Assembly: GCA_013334575.1 (NCBI GenBank)
Contig: JAAXXG010000009.1
Span: forward strand, 1 to 39,148
DNA length: 39,148 bases
Reading direction: 5' to 3'
Origin: Candidatus Moraniibacteriota bacterium
GTDB taxonomy: Bacteria > Patescibacteriota > Minisyncoccia > Moranbacterales > UBA1568
The notes under the pieces were generated by a model. It saw only the letters and a program-made list of their open reading frames with translations, searched no databases and was not told where the DNA came from. Shown piece by piece: positions 23,516 to 30,349 of this stretch; positions within the stretch are counted from its first letter, which is position 1, and every line of letters begins with the position of its first letter. The position numbers and the translations under genes were made by a program.

Positions 23516-24847
23516 TCAGATTCTCTGGGAATGATCGTTTATCTCCCGCATCTCGGCTCTGAGCTCCTGAGCCAGGATACCATCAAGATATGCGGGAGGC
23601 ACCGTATACAGAAGGCGCTCCCACGGCTCATCAGGGTATTTTTCTCTCCAGAATGGAAACAATTCCGATCCAGGGACAGGGGAATTGAAGAAGACATTTA
23701 CAACAATCCCCGCCTCTTTCAGCTCCTTCGCGAAGCGGATCGTCTCCCGAATGGAACTTTCCTTCTCCAGAACAAGCACGCCGGACGTGTCGAATGCAGC
23801 TATGCCGATCTGAAGAAACGCCTCCAGCTGCAATCTGCCTTCCTTATATGCCCCGAACTTACGGAGCAATTCCAGACATTCGTCATGTCGATGTGGCTTC
23901 CGGATCAGACGAAGCGACTCATCGGAAGCGCTCTCGAACGGCAAGCCAATCCTGACATATGTACCGCCACGAAGCGCCTCTTCCAGCCAACCGAGAAACA
24001 AGGGATTGCGCATGCTCCGAACGGTCAGCCCGTTCGGAAACTCGACCCCTTCGAAGCCTAAATCGATTATCTGTCCGAGAAGAGATACCTTAGACCGGAC
24101 ATCCGCTTCCGCCCAGCCGAGAAAGTTGTCATCCTCTAACTGAAGGCAGCGGACCCCGGAACATCGTAACGCCAGCATCTCTTTCATGACCGACGACCCT
24201 GACCGTTCCCGGCGAATCATATTCCTACTCGGACAGAAAAGACATGTCCCGCCACATCCGACCGACGTCGTTATCTGACCCGCCGGCTCCACGATCGGCC
24301 GACCGGAATGAAAACGGCCGATTTCCCGATAGCGTTCGGAATACCCGGAAAATATCTCCCGATCAGGAAGGGTATCGATCGAATAGGATCGCCATGGGAG
24401 ACTGACATTCATCGGACTTCCGAATGAGAGCGCCGTACTGATTTCACACTTACGCAATGATGGCGGCAGATACTTCCGCGGGACGGTAGCGATACCGGGT
24501 CCGCCGAGAATTATTCTCAAAGCCATCTTTTCTCGAGATAACAAATCGACAAGCCGTTCCGCCACACCGAGTTCGGCCGACACTCCAACGTGTATCCCGA
24601 GAATTTCCGGCGACCGGAGACGGATCCGTTCGACAAGTTCGGAAAGGGGCAATCCGAAAGAAAACCAGCTAGCATCCTTTACATGATGTTCCAGCAGAAC
24701 AGAGCCATGTTCCACCCGGGCGTCGAGATATTCCACCCGGCATTCGAGATATGCGGATAGATATGCCGCCCAGTGCGGCGGATATATGCGGATCTGGTCG
24801 GAGCCCGATATGACCGGAATATCGATCAGTAACAGTTTTGTATTCAT
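23516..24847 (-). CDS. B12-binding-type radical SAM enzyme
   Basis: 443 aa. The N-terminal ~160 residues look like a Rossmann/cobalamin-binding-type domain (MNTKLLLIDIPVISGSDQIR, LGIHVGVSAELG, IILGGPGIATVP). The radical SAM cluster motif CxxxCxxC follows in TTSVGCGGTCLFCPSRN, then LEDDNFLGW and GLPFESASDESLRLIRKP, typical of the radical SAM barrel. The classic DxHxxG cobalamin motif is not evident, so B12 use is uncertain. It is the last gene of a four-gene run with a methyltransferase, a 52-aa peptide and a SPASM enzyme, so a role in peptide modification (for example C-methylation) is inferred, not shown. ATG at 24847, 61 nt after the methyltransferase. Confidence 0.85.
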   Translation of the reverse strand: MNTKLLLIDIPVISGSDQIRIYPPHWAAYLSAYLECRVEYLDARVEHGSVLLEHHVKDASWFSFGLPLSELVERIRLRSPEILGIHVGVSAELGVAERLVDLLSREKMALRIILGGPGIATVPRKYLPPSLRKCEISTALSFGSPMNVSLPWRSYSIDTLPDREIFSGYSERYREIGRFHSGRPIVEPAGQITTSVGCGGTCLFCPSRNMIRRERSGSSVMKEMLALRCSGVRCLQLEDDNFLGWAEADVRSKVSLLGQIIDLGFEGVEFPNGLTVRSMRNPLFLGWLEEALRGGTYVRIGLPFESASDESLRLIRKPHRHDECLELLRKFGAYKEGRLQLEAFLQIGIAAFDTSGVLVLEKESSIRETIRFAKELKEAGIVVNVFFNSPVPGSELFPFWREKYPDEPWERLLYTVPPAYLDGILAQELRAEMREINDHSQRI

Positions 24848-24908
24848 GTTCTGAAGATGTTTCGACGCGACCCGACGGTTACCGGATCACGTCATCGTTT
24901 CAAAAGAC

Positions 24909-25553
24909 TCATCTGATAGCCGTTACGAGATATCCGATCGGGGTCGGACTGACGATCTCGTACCGGGAAAACGAAGCGGACTGGAACAGTTGCGTGAGCT
25001 CCCGATAGGTGAATCGTCGCGAATACAGGCCGGCTTCCAGATAAACCTCGTTTCCGGTCTCCTTCCTGATCGCGAGTCCGAGCCGCGCATAGTTCGCGAC
25101 CTGTGCCGAACGCGCCCGCTCGGAATACACGCTTACCAGGATCCGCCCTCCAAGCCGACAGACGCGGAACATCTCGCGAAGCACGTCCCGCTCGATACCG
25201 GGCATATTGCTCATCGTATGATTAAGACAAAGCACCGTATCGAAAGACTCGTCAGGAAAACGGAGCGCATCGGCACGCATGAGATACGTCTCAACCGCTC
25301 TCCCGCGCAGCCGTTCCCGCGCCTTCCGAAGCGCCAAGCGACTGAAATCGATACCGACGATGCGACTAGCTCCGTGAAGCATTTCCAGGATACGACCATC
25401 GCCGCAACCGACTTCCAGCGTATCGCCGAATGAGCCGCTTCGCGAGCGTATCATCCCGTCCTCCTGTTCAACGCACTCCGCGATGGCGGCGGGCGGACCC
25501 GAAAGCATCGACCCGAAATCGAAGGTCTCGTAGAATTTTCTGACATCATTCAT
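24909..25553 (-). CDS. Class I SAM-dependent methyltransferase
   Basis: 214 aa with a Rossmann-type methyltransferase core: DTLEVGCGDGRILEML (motif I), IVGIDFSRLALRKARE (post I), LMRADALRFPDESFDTVLCLN (motifs II/III) and CRLGGRILVSVYS. It resembles the Methyltransf_11 group, whose substrates are varied. ATG at 25553 has GGAGGACAAC upstream. It is separated from the upstream 52-aa peptide gene by an intrinsic terminator, so it is probably expressed by read-through. Probable tailoring enzyme of the peptide cluster (inference). Confidence 0.88.
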   Translation of the reverse strand: MNDVRKFYETFDFGSMLSGPPAAIAECVEQEDGMIRSRSGSFGDTLEVGCGDGRILEMLHGASRIVGIDFSRLALRKARERLRGRAVETYLMRADALRFPDESFDTVLCLNHTMSNMPGIERDVLREMFRVCRLGGRILVSVYSERARSAQVANYARLGLAIRKETGNEVYLEAGLYSRRFTYRELTQLFQSASFSRYEIVSPTPIGYLVTAIR

Positions 25554-25564
25554 GTTGTCCTCCG

Positions 25565-25598
25565 AAAAAAGAGGAGCGGCCTCCGATGGATCCGCTCC
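25565..25598 (-). terminator. Terminator/attenuator between peptide gene and methyltransferase
   Basis: Minus strand GGAGCGG-12 nt-CCGCTCC followed by TCTTTTTT. It lies 24 nt after the 52-aa gene stop and its T tract ends 12 nt before the methyltransferase ATG, so it can limit transcription of the downstream enzymes. Confidence 0.85.
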
Positions 25599-25621
25599 GT
25601 TTTCGTTTTTTTGGTAATCGC

Positions 25622-25780
25622 TTATCGCTGCGTCTCTACGGCGATCGTGGAGACATACATCGAGTAGACGCCTTCGGTGGGATTACCGGAAAGCATCCGC
25701 CTGACCCGCCTTGCAAGACGGCGTTCGCGTTGCCTGCGTTCGGTCGGGTGTAACCGCGACACGGTTATCATGATGATCAT
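25622..25780 (-). CDS. Candidate RiPP precursor peptide (52 aa)
   Basis: Start ATG at 25780, with AGGAGG 5 nt upstream, giving 52 aa; the ORF track begins 15 codons earlier and overlaps the SPASM gene. The N-terminal 30 residues are extremely basic (HPTERRQRERRLARRVRRML), like a leader, and the C-terminal 22 (SGNPTEGVYSMYVSTIAVET, then QR) are neutral, rich in small, aromatic and hydroxyl residues and free of Cys, like a core. It is sandwiched between a radical SAM/SPASM enzyme and a methyltransferase. It is followed directly by a terminator, so it should be more abundant than the downstream enzymes. No known precursor family recognised. It could instead be an unrelated small basic protein. 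Confidence 0.55.
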   Translation of the reverse strand: MIIMITVSRLHPTERRQRERRLARRVRRMLSGNPTEGVYSMYVSTIAVETQR

Positions 25781-25794
25781 CCCTGCCTCCTTGT

Positions 25795-26886
25795 TTATGT
25801 GTTGTTCATTGTTCGAAAGACGCACTCACGCATGCATCCGCCGGAAGTCAGCTTGTGCATCGGGATCGTACAGAGTCTTTCCTCTTCGCACCCCCGGCAT
25901 GTGTCCGGCCGGGGCGTATTACGGAATACCCCGTATCTCTCTTCCCAGACCTCGGCCACCCGATCGACCCGGAAATTTCCCTGAACGAACGAGCGATCGA
26001 TATGGGCACAGCCTGAGAACGATCCGTCATACAGGATGCCGAGACAGGTCTTGCCGGCGATACAGCTCCACACGTAAGGCCGCACCAACCCCTCCCATCC
26101 AGCCCCGAGCCATCCGATACAGCCAAGCTCGATCTGAACGACATTCTCTTCCCCGGACGTATCCACTCCCCGCTCATAGACGAACTCGACAAGCGCACGC
26201 AGCTCCTCACCGTTCAGCGTCCGAGATTCCTCCGCACGTCCGACGTTCTCGATCGGGAGCAAACGCCACCGATGCGGATTCAGATCACGGATGACGGACC
26301 AGAGTTCGCCGAGCGACCCGATATTCTCCGGCGTCACGACGGTCGTCACGGTTATGAAGAACTCTTCGAGCGACCCGAGCAGCAATCTGGCGAGCTCGAC
26401 GACGCTTCGGAAATGTCCCCGCTCGCCGCGAAGGGAATCGTGCAGGGGTTCCGGACCGTCGAGATCGAGACCGATGCCTCGCACTCCGCAGGAAAACAAC
26501 TCCGGTATCATCTCGCGATGAGAGGCGAGATATCGCCCGTTCGTCTGTATCGTGCTGACCCATCCGAACGCGTCACGAACGAAGCCGAGCACGTCCAGAA
26601 GGTCGCCTCGCAGGAACGGCTCACCGCCGGTCAAGGTGAGATACCTGAATCCGGACAGGTCGATCGTCTGGGCGATTTCCCGGAAGAGTCCCTTTATCTC
26701 GCCGGTAGAGAGTTCCTGCGACGCCACCATGCGTTCGGACGGAGAGCCGCAGTGAGAACAATGCATGTCGCACCGCCTCGTCGTCTCCCACTGGATGATT
26801 TCCAACGGATGTGAGACGAATTTCCGCTCAAGATTCATCCTCCAGAGAGAGAACTCCTCCCGAGATACCGTTTCTTTCGCTTTCAT
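25795..26886 (-). CDS. Radical SAM/SPASM peptide-maturase-like enzyme
   Basis: 363 aa. The radical SAM 4Fe-4S motif is CxxxCxxC in TTRRCDMHCSHCGSP, followed by LTLTGGEPFLRGD (GGE SAM-binding motif) and GIGLDLDGPEPLHDSLRG. The C-terminus is a SPASM-type auxiliary cluster domain: SCIAGK, then DGSFSGCAHIDRSFVQGNFR, DTCRGCEEERLC and SGGCMREC. Such enzymes install thioether, cyclophane, epimer or similar modifications on ribosomal peptides. The stop lies 14 nt before the 52-aa peptide ATG. Own promoter at 26925-26952. Substrate assignment is inferred from the neighbour. Confidence 0.9.
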   Translation of the reverse strand: MKAKETVSREEFSLWRMNLERKFVSHPLEIIQWETTRRCDMHCSHCGSPSERMVASQELSTGEIKGLFREIAQTIDLSGFRYLTLTGGEPFLRGDLLDVLGFVRDAFGWVSTIQTNGRYLASHREMIPELFSCGVRGIGLDLDGPEPLHDSLRGERGHFRSVVELARLLLGSLEEFFITVTTVVTPENIGSLGELWSVIRDLNPHRWRLLPIENVGRAEESRTLNGEELRALVEFVYERGVDTSGEENVVQIELGCIGWLGAGWEGLVRPYVWSCIAGKTCLGILYDGSFSGCAHIDRSFVQGNFRVDRVAEVWEERYGVFRNTPRPDTCRGCEEERLCTIPMHKLTSGGCMRECVFRTMNNT

Positions 26887-26924
26887 TCTTTCTGATGGTT
26901 TATGGTTTTCAAAGATCCGCTCTT

Positions 26925-26952
26925 ACTATACCCCCACGATCTTTTTATTCAA
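26925..26952 (-). promoter_or_regulatory. Promoter of the radical SAM operon
   Basis: Minus strand TTGAAT, 16-nt spacer, TATAGT, 39 nt before the SPASM ATG. The motif CGACTAATGAG (26960-26970) sits directly upstream of the -35 and recurs at 27062-27072 by the divergent promoter. Confidence 0.65.
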
Positions 26953-27011
26953 CAAGTATCGACTAATGAGAAAAATATTTCGAGCGATATTTCGAATATT
27001 TGGCTTGTTTA

Positions 27012-27040
27012 TTTACTTTTTTAGCAATCCATGCTATACT
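27012..27040 (+). promoter_or_regulatory. Promoter of the TrmB-type regulator
   Basis: TTTACT, 17-nt spacer, with extended -10 TGC-TATACT at 27035-27040. An inverted repeat TAGTCG-N8-CGACTA (27048-27067) covers the predicted start site and is a candidate operator. The region 26887-27196 holds no gene. Confidence 0.65.
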
Positions 27041-27071
27041 TGAATAGTAGTCGGTTTTGTACGACTAATGA

Positions 27072-27168
27072 GTCATTTCGAACCGCCAACAGGCGGTGAA
27101 GCGATCCAGCAAGACATGTATACCGGTCCTGGATTGCCACGCACTCGAAGACTCGCGCTCGCAATGAC
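27072..27168. repeat. GTCAT...ATGAC element in the regulator 5' leader
   Basis: 97 bp beginning GTCATTTCGAACCGCC and ending CTCGCAATGAC, lying between promoter and start codon of the regulator. Its internal sequence (CCTGGATTGCCACGCACTCG) matches the element at 21837-21894 in the other orientation. Confidence 0.65.
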
Positions 27169-27196
27169 ATCTACAAGAGCGCCTGAATCCACCCCT

Positions 27197-27967
27197 ATGA
27201 ACATACGTGAAGTCCTGCGGAAGTCTGGAATAGACGGAAAAAAGTCGGACGTGTACCTTGCCTGTCTGGAAACAGGCAAGGCGACCGCGTACGCGATTGC
27301 GAAACGGACGGGCCTGCGTCGGCCGACCGTATATGACATCCTCGACCGTCTCATGAAGGAAGGCCTTGTCTACCGGTCCGTCGCCAAGGGGACGCGTTAT
27401 TATTCCCCCGCAGACCCGGAAGCGCTCCTCGAGCGGACCAGGCGGCAAGGACGCGAGCTCGCCGCGGTCATGCCGGAACTCCAGGCGCTCTACACCGGCC
27501 CCAAGGTGAAACCGGTCATCCGGCATTTCGAAGGGAAGGACGGTATCGCAGAAATGCACGAAGACAGCCTTCGGTCGCTCCGCAAAGGCGACGAGATCCT
27601 CGGGTACGTCGGCGAGGACATCATGAAGTATCTTCCGGCATATGCCGAAGACTACGTCAGGCGACGCGTTGAAAAAGGCATCGTCTTTCGCGGTATCTAC
27701 AAGCGAAGCCGAGACTTCGACCCGTACATGGAGAAGAATCGCGAACAGCTCCGAATCGGCATCGTCCTCCCTGAAGCGGCATTTCCGCTTGGCAACGAGA
27801 CAAACATCTACGGCAACAAAGTCGCCGTCGCCAACTATGGGAACGAGATGTTCGGCATGCTCATCGAATCCAAGCAATTCGCCGACTCCCAGCGCGCCAT
27901 CTTCGAACTCGCCTGGAAAGGCGCAACGGCCGAAAAAACACACGAAAACCATCGGAAACCGTCGTAA
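27197..27967 (+). CDS. TrmB-family transcriptional regulator
   Basis: 256 aa from the ATG at 27197 (MNIREVLRKSGIDGKKSDVY); the 43 earlier residues of the ORF track translate a repeat element. The N-terminal winged helix reads GKATAYAIAKRTGLRRPTVYDILDRLMKEGLVYR, followed by GTRYYSPADPEALLE as the wing. A C-terminal domain (HFEGKDGIAEMHEDSLR...) is of the type common in archaeal and CPR TrmB-like proteins, with an unknown ligand. It diverges from the radical SAM operon and shares the CGACTAATGAG motif region with it, so it is a candidate regulator of that operon (inference). A second family member lies at 38112. Confidence 0.85.
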   Translation: MNIREVLRKSGIDGKKSDVYLACLETGKATAYAIAKRTGLRRPTVYDILDRLMKEGLVYRSVAKGTRYYSPADPEALLERTRRQGRELAAVMPELQALYTGPKVKPVIRHFEGKDGIAEMHEDSLRSLRKGDEILGYVGEDIMKYLPAYAEDYVRRRVEKGIVFRGIYKRSRDFDPYMEKNREQLRIGIVLPEAAFPLGNETNIYGNKVAVANYGNEMFGMLIESKQFADSQRAIFELAWKGATAEKTHENHRKPS

Positions 27968-27978
27968 TCCCTTACCTC

Positions 27979-28049
27979 GTCATTCCCGCGAAGGCGGGAA
28001 TCTCGACGAAGACCGTTAAAAATAAGATTCCCGCCTTCGCGGGAATGAC
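27979..28049. repeat. 71-bp perfect inverted-repeat element
   Basis: 25-bp perfect arms (GTCATTCCCGCGAAGGCGGG... and its complement) around a 21-nt centre. It lies between convergent genes and may also act as a transcription terminator. Same family as 22540-22735. Confidence 0.85.
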
Positions 28050-28077
28050 AGTACAAAAAAAATGAGAGAGCGAACTG

Positions 28078-29031
28078 TTATAACTTCTCCACGAAAAGCG
28101 TGAGGGCGAGTTCGGGGTCGATCTTTCCCGATTTCATGTCCGCATCGAGGTCGGCAAGAAGCCGAAGGGCCCGCTTGAGCCGTGGAAGCGGGAACGCCCC
28201 CATTCTCGCGACAAGCTTCCCTGCCGTGTACGGCTTCATTCCGGTCGCGCGGGCGATATCGTCCGCCCTCGTATTCCCGCGGTCGAACTCGCCGCGGACC
28301 CGGAACAGTTCGCGGATCTGCCACGCGAGGAGCCCGAACAGTTTCTGCACGCCGCCGGAATCGGCACGCGCTTCCCGTAACAGCAACTCGAGTGCGCGGC
28401 CGCGATTTCCGGCAACGAGCGCGTCGAGTGCCGCGAAGACCTTCTCCTGCGGCTGTTCACGGACAAACGTCTCCACATCGGCACGACTCACCTCGCCTTC
28501 CCCCTTGAAAAGCGCGACCTTCGCGGCTTCCGAGGAAAGACGGGCCGAATCCGTGCCGCACGCCGCGATAAGAAACGAGAGCGCATCGCGCGAGAACGAG
28601 ACCGACGGCGACACGGCCATTGCCTCTTTCCGGGCGAACGCCTCCGCCTCGCGCGGGGGCAGTTCGTCGAACGATTCCGTCTTCCCGGCCTGTTTCCGAA
28701 GAAACGCGTACGGTTCGTCCTTGGCCTTGGGCGCGACCGTCTGCGAAAAGACGACCGACACGTCGTCTCCGAGACCCTTAAGCGTCTCCCTGACTTTCTT
28801 TGCCTCATCAGTCGGCAAAGAGAGCGCCTCTCGGACATCAAGCAGCGTCTTCGTCGAGAACAGTCCCGACGTACCGGCCTCGGCGATCGCGGCAGCGACG
28901 GAGCCGGGTTTTTCGAAGGCGTCGATGACCGTCACCGTGCCATCCGGATACTTGGAAAGGAACCCGAGTCTCAATTCGGTACGGCGTCTCACGAGTCGGA
29001 ACCTGTCTTTTCCGGTAAGCAATACGATCAT
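28078..29031 (-). CDS. holA: DNA polymerase III delta subunit
   Basis: 317 aa, usual for the clamp-loader delta subunit that opens the beta clamp. N-terminal MIVLLTGKDRFRLVRRRTEL, a middle KKVRETLKGLGDDVSVVFSQ region, SFLIAACGTDSARLSSEAAKVAL, then EKVFAALDALVAGNRGRALELL and the C-terminal LLAWQIRELFRVR...KPYTAGKLVARMG collar region match the HolA family. Starts 10 nt after a strong terminator of the upstream gene, so its promoter is unclear; it may rely on read-through. Confident family call. Confidence 0.92.
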   Translation of the reverse strand: MIVLLTGKDRFRLVRRRTELRLGFLSKYPDGTVTVIDAFEKPGSVAAAIAEAGTSGLFSTKTLLDVREALSLPTDEAKKVRETLKGLGDDVSVVFSQTVAPKAKDEPYAFLRKQAGKTESFDELPPREAEAFARKEAMAVSPSVSFSRDALSFLIAACGTDSARLSSEAAKVALFKGEGEVSRADVETFVREQPQEKVFAALDALVAGNRGRALELLLREARADSGGVQKLFGLLAWQIRELFRVRGEFDRGNTRADDIARATGMKPYTAGKLVARMGAFPLPRLKRALRLLADLDADMKSGKIDPELALTLFVEKL

Positions 29032-29040
29032 GACGGAAAC

Positions 29041-29066
29041 AAAAAAGGGAGGGTACGAACCCTCCC
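29041..29066 (-). terminator. Intrinsic terminator of the DUF3048 gene
   Basis: Minus strand GGGAGGG-TTCGTA-CCCTCCC followed by TTTTTTG; 30 nt past the stop at 29096 and just before holA. Confidence 0.92.
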
Positions 29067-29095
29067 AGTATATCAGACCGGAAACCGAAACGGCG

Positions 29096-30292
29096 TCAGA
29101 CGGCCGGGTGCCATTCGACCTCCTGCTGCGGAATCACCACCTCGACCCAGATCTGGCCGGGAACGAACTTCACTTCCTGACCGCTCTGATCGTAAAAGGT
29201 AAGCTTCGAGTCAGCACTTGCCCTCGACTTCTTCCAGGTTCCGGAAAGCTCCTTGCCATTCATATAGAACTTGGCCGATCCGCTGTCCTTGGTATCGAAC
29301 CACGGATCACCGAGCTGGAGATTGTTGTATCGGCCCGAGATATTGGTCGGTCCGGTCTTTTCCCCGGCCGGAAGGCCGGCCCACGGATCCTGCACGCCGC
29401 GCGCCGTATAGTCGACATCTGCGAGTATCTGTTCGTTTTCCGCTACGACGACCACGATGTTCTTTGGCGCGATGCGCTGCCCGTTGTTCCGGTCGACATC
29501 GGGCTCCCCGCCCCAGGTCCGCAGGTACGAATTCGAGGCTCGGTCATAATCGTACTCCGCTTCCATGATGCCCGGATATCCGACCCGGAGACGCCCTCCC
29601 TGCGGACGTTCCGATTCGGAAGCCTCGGCCTGATGCGGATAGCCCGAGAATGTCGTCGTCGAACGGTATCCGAATTCCTTGGAACAGGCTAGGATTTCCT
29701 CCCCCTTCGCGAATCCGGTATCCTCGACCCGCATCGGACCCGTCCGTTCCTTTCGGAAACAGCACTGCGGAGCCTTCTTTCCACCCTCACCGTTGCAGTC
29801 GATATTGTCGATCACCCCGTCGTCGAGCTTCTTGATGGCGAACGCCGATCCGCCCCATCCGACGAAGACCGCATCGAGTCCCTTCGCGACATTGATATAA
29901 TCATGCCTCGCGCTGCGGAGCGCTCCGATCTCGGTCGGGATATCGCACAGGTACACGCCCATGAGCCGGGTGACGAAGATTCCCTCTGCCGGATTCGGCA
30001 TCTCGAAGACCATATCCGCCTGAGAGAAGCCGGCCACCGGTCGGGCCTGCTTGTCGACAGGCTGCATGAACGCGAACGGGCGGCGGTTCCAGTTCTCGCA
30101 CGCGAGTCCCGAAATCGGACTCACGTTTCCTTCGTTCAACGGCCCCGAAGGCGACCCGGACTGCTCGTTCGTGACCGAAATGCGGTCCACGCGGTTCCGA
30201 CGGAACAGGTCGCGGCCGAACGTGAAATACGCCGCGACGGCCGCGATAAGCAACGCGAAGACGGCAACGACGACCTTCTGTCTCTTGTCCAT
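29096..30292 (-). CDS. DUF3048 (YerB-like) membrane-anchored protein
   Basis: 398 aa from the ATG at 30292. An N-terminal signal anchor (KVVVAVFALLIAAVAAYFTF) follows a short basic start, so the bulk lies outside the membrane. The extracellular part has DUF3048 marks: SPISGLACENWNRRPFAFM, QARPVAGFSQADMVFEMP, GIFVTRLMGVYLCD, GALRSARHDYINVA, and a C-terminal NISGRYNNLQLGDPWFDTK with QIWVEVV. The DUF3048 function is unknown; Bacillus YerB is a lipoprotein of this family. Four or more Cys in the secreted part may form disulphides. Own promoter and terminator. Confidence 0.9.
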   Translation of the reverse strand: MDKRQKVVVAVFALLIAAVAAYFTFGRDLFRRNRVDRISVTNEQSGSPSGPLNEGNVSPISGLACENWNRRPFAFMQPVDKQARPVAGFSQADMVFEMPNPAEGIFVTRLMGVYLCDIPTEIGALRSARHDYINVAKGLDAVFVGWGGSAFAIKKLDDGVIDNIDCNGEGGKKAPQCCFRKERTGPMRVEDTGFAKGEEILACSKEFGYRSTTTFSGYPHQAEASESERPQGGRLRVGYPGIMEAEYDYDRASNSYLRTWGGEPDVDRNNGQRIAPKNIVVVVAENEQILADVDYTARGVQDPWAGLPAGEKTGPTNISGRYNNLQLGDPWFDTKDSGSAKFYMNGKELSGTWKKSRASADSKLTFYDQSGQEVKFVPGQIWVEVVIPQQEVEWHPAV

Positions 30293-30316
30293 AGACGTAT
30301 ATGAATTGACTCCGTC

Positions 30317-30322
30317 AGTATA
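30317..30322 (-). promoter_or_regulatory. Extended -10 promoter of the DUF3048 gene
   Basis: Minus strand TGG-TATACT, 25 nt before the ATG at 30292 and just past the polA stop. No -35 match. Confidence 0.6.
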
Positions 30323-30349
30323 CCACACGCAAAGATCGGAGAAAGCCCC

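Noticed and set aside
27065-27952. 295-aa minus-strand ORF opposite the TrmB-type regulator
   Set aside because: Shadow frame; the plus strand has clear winged-helix motifs.
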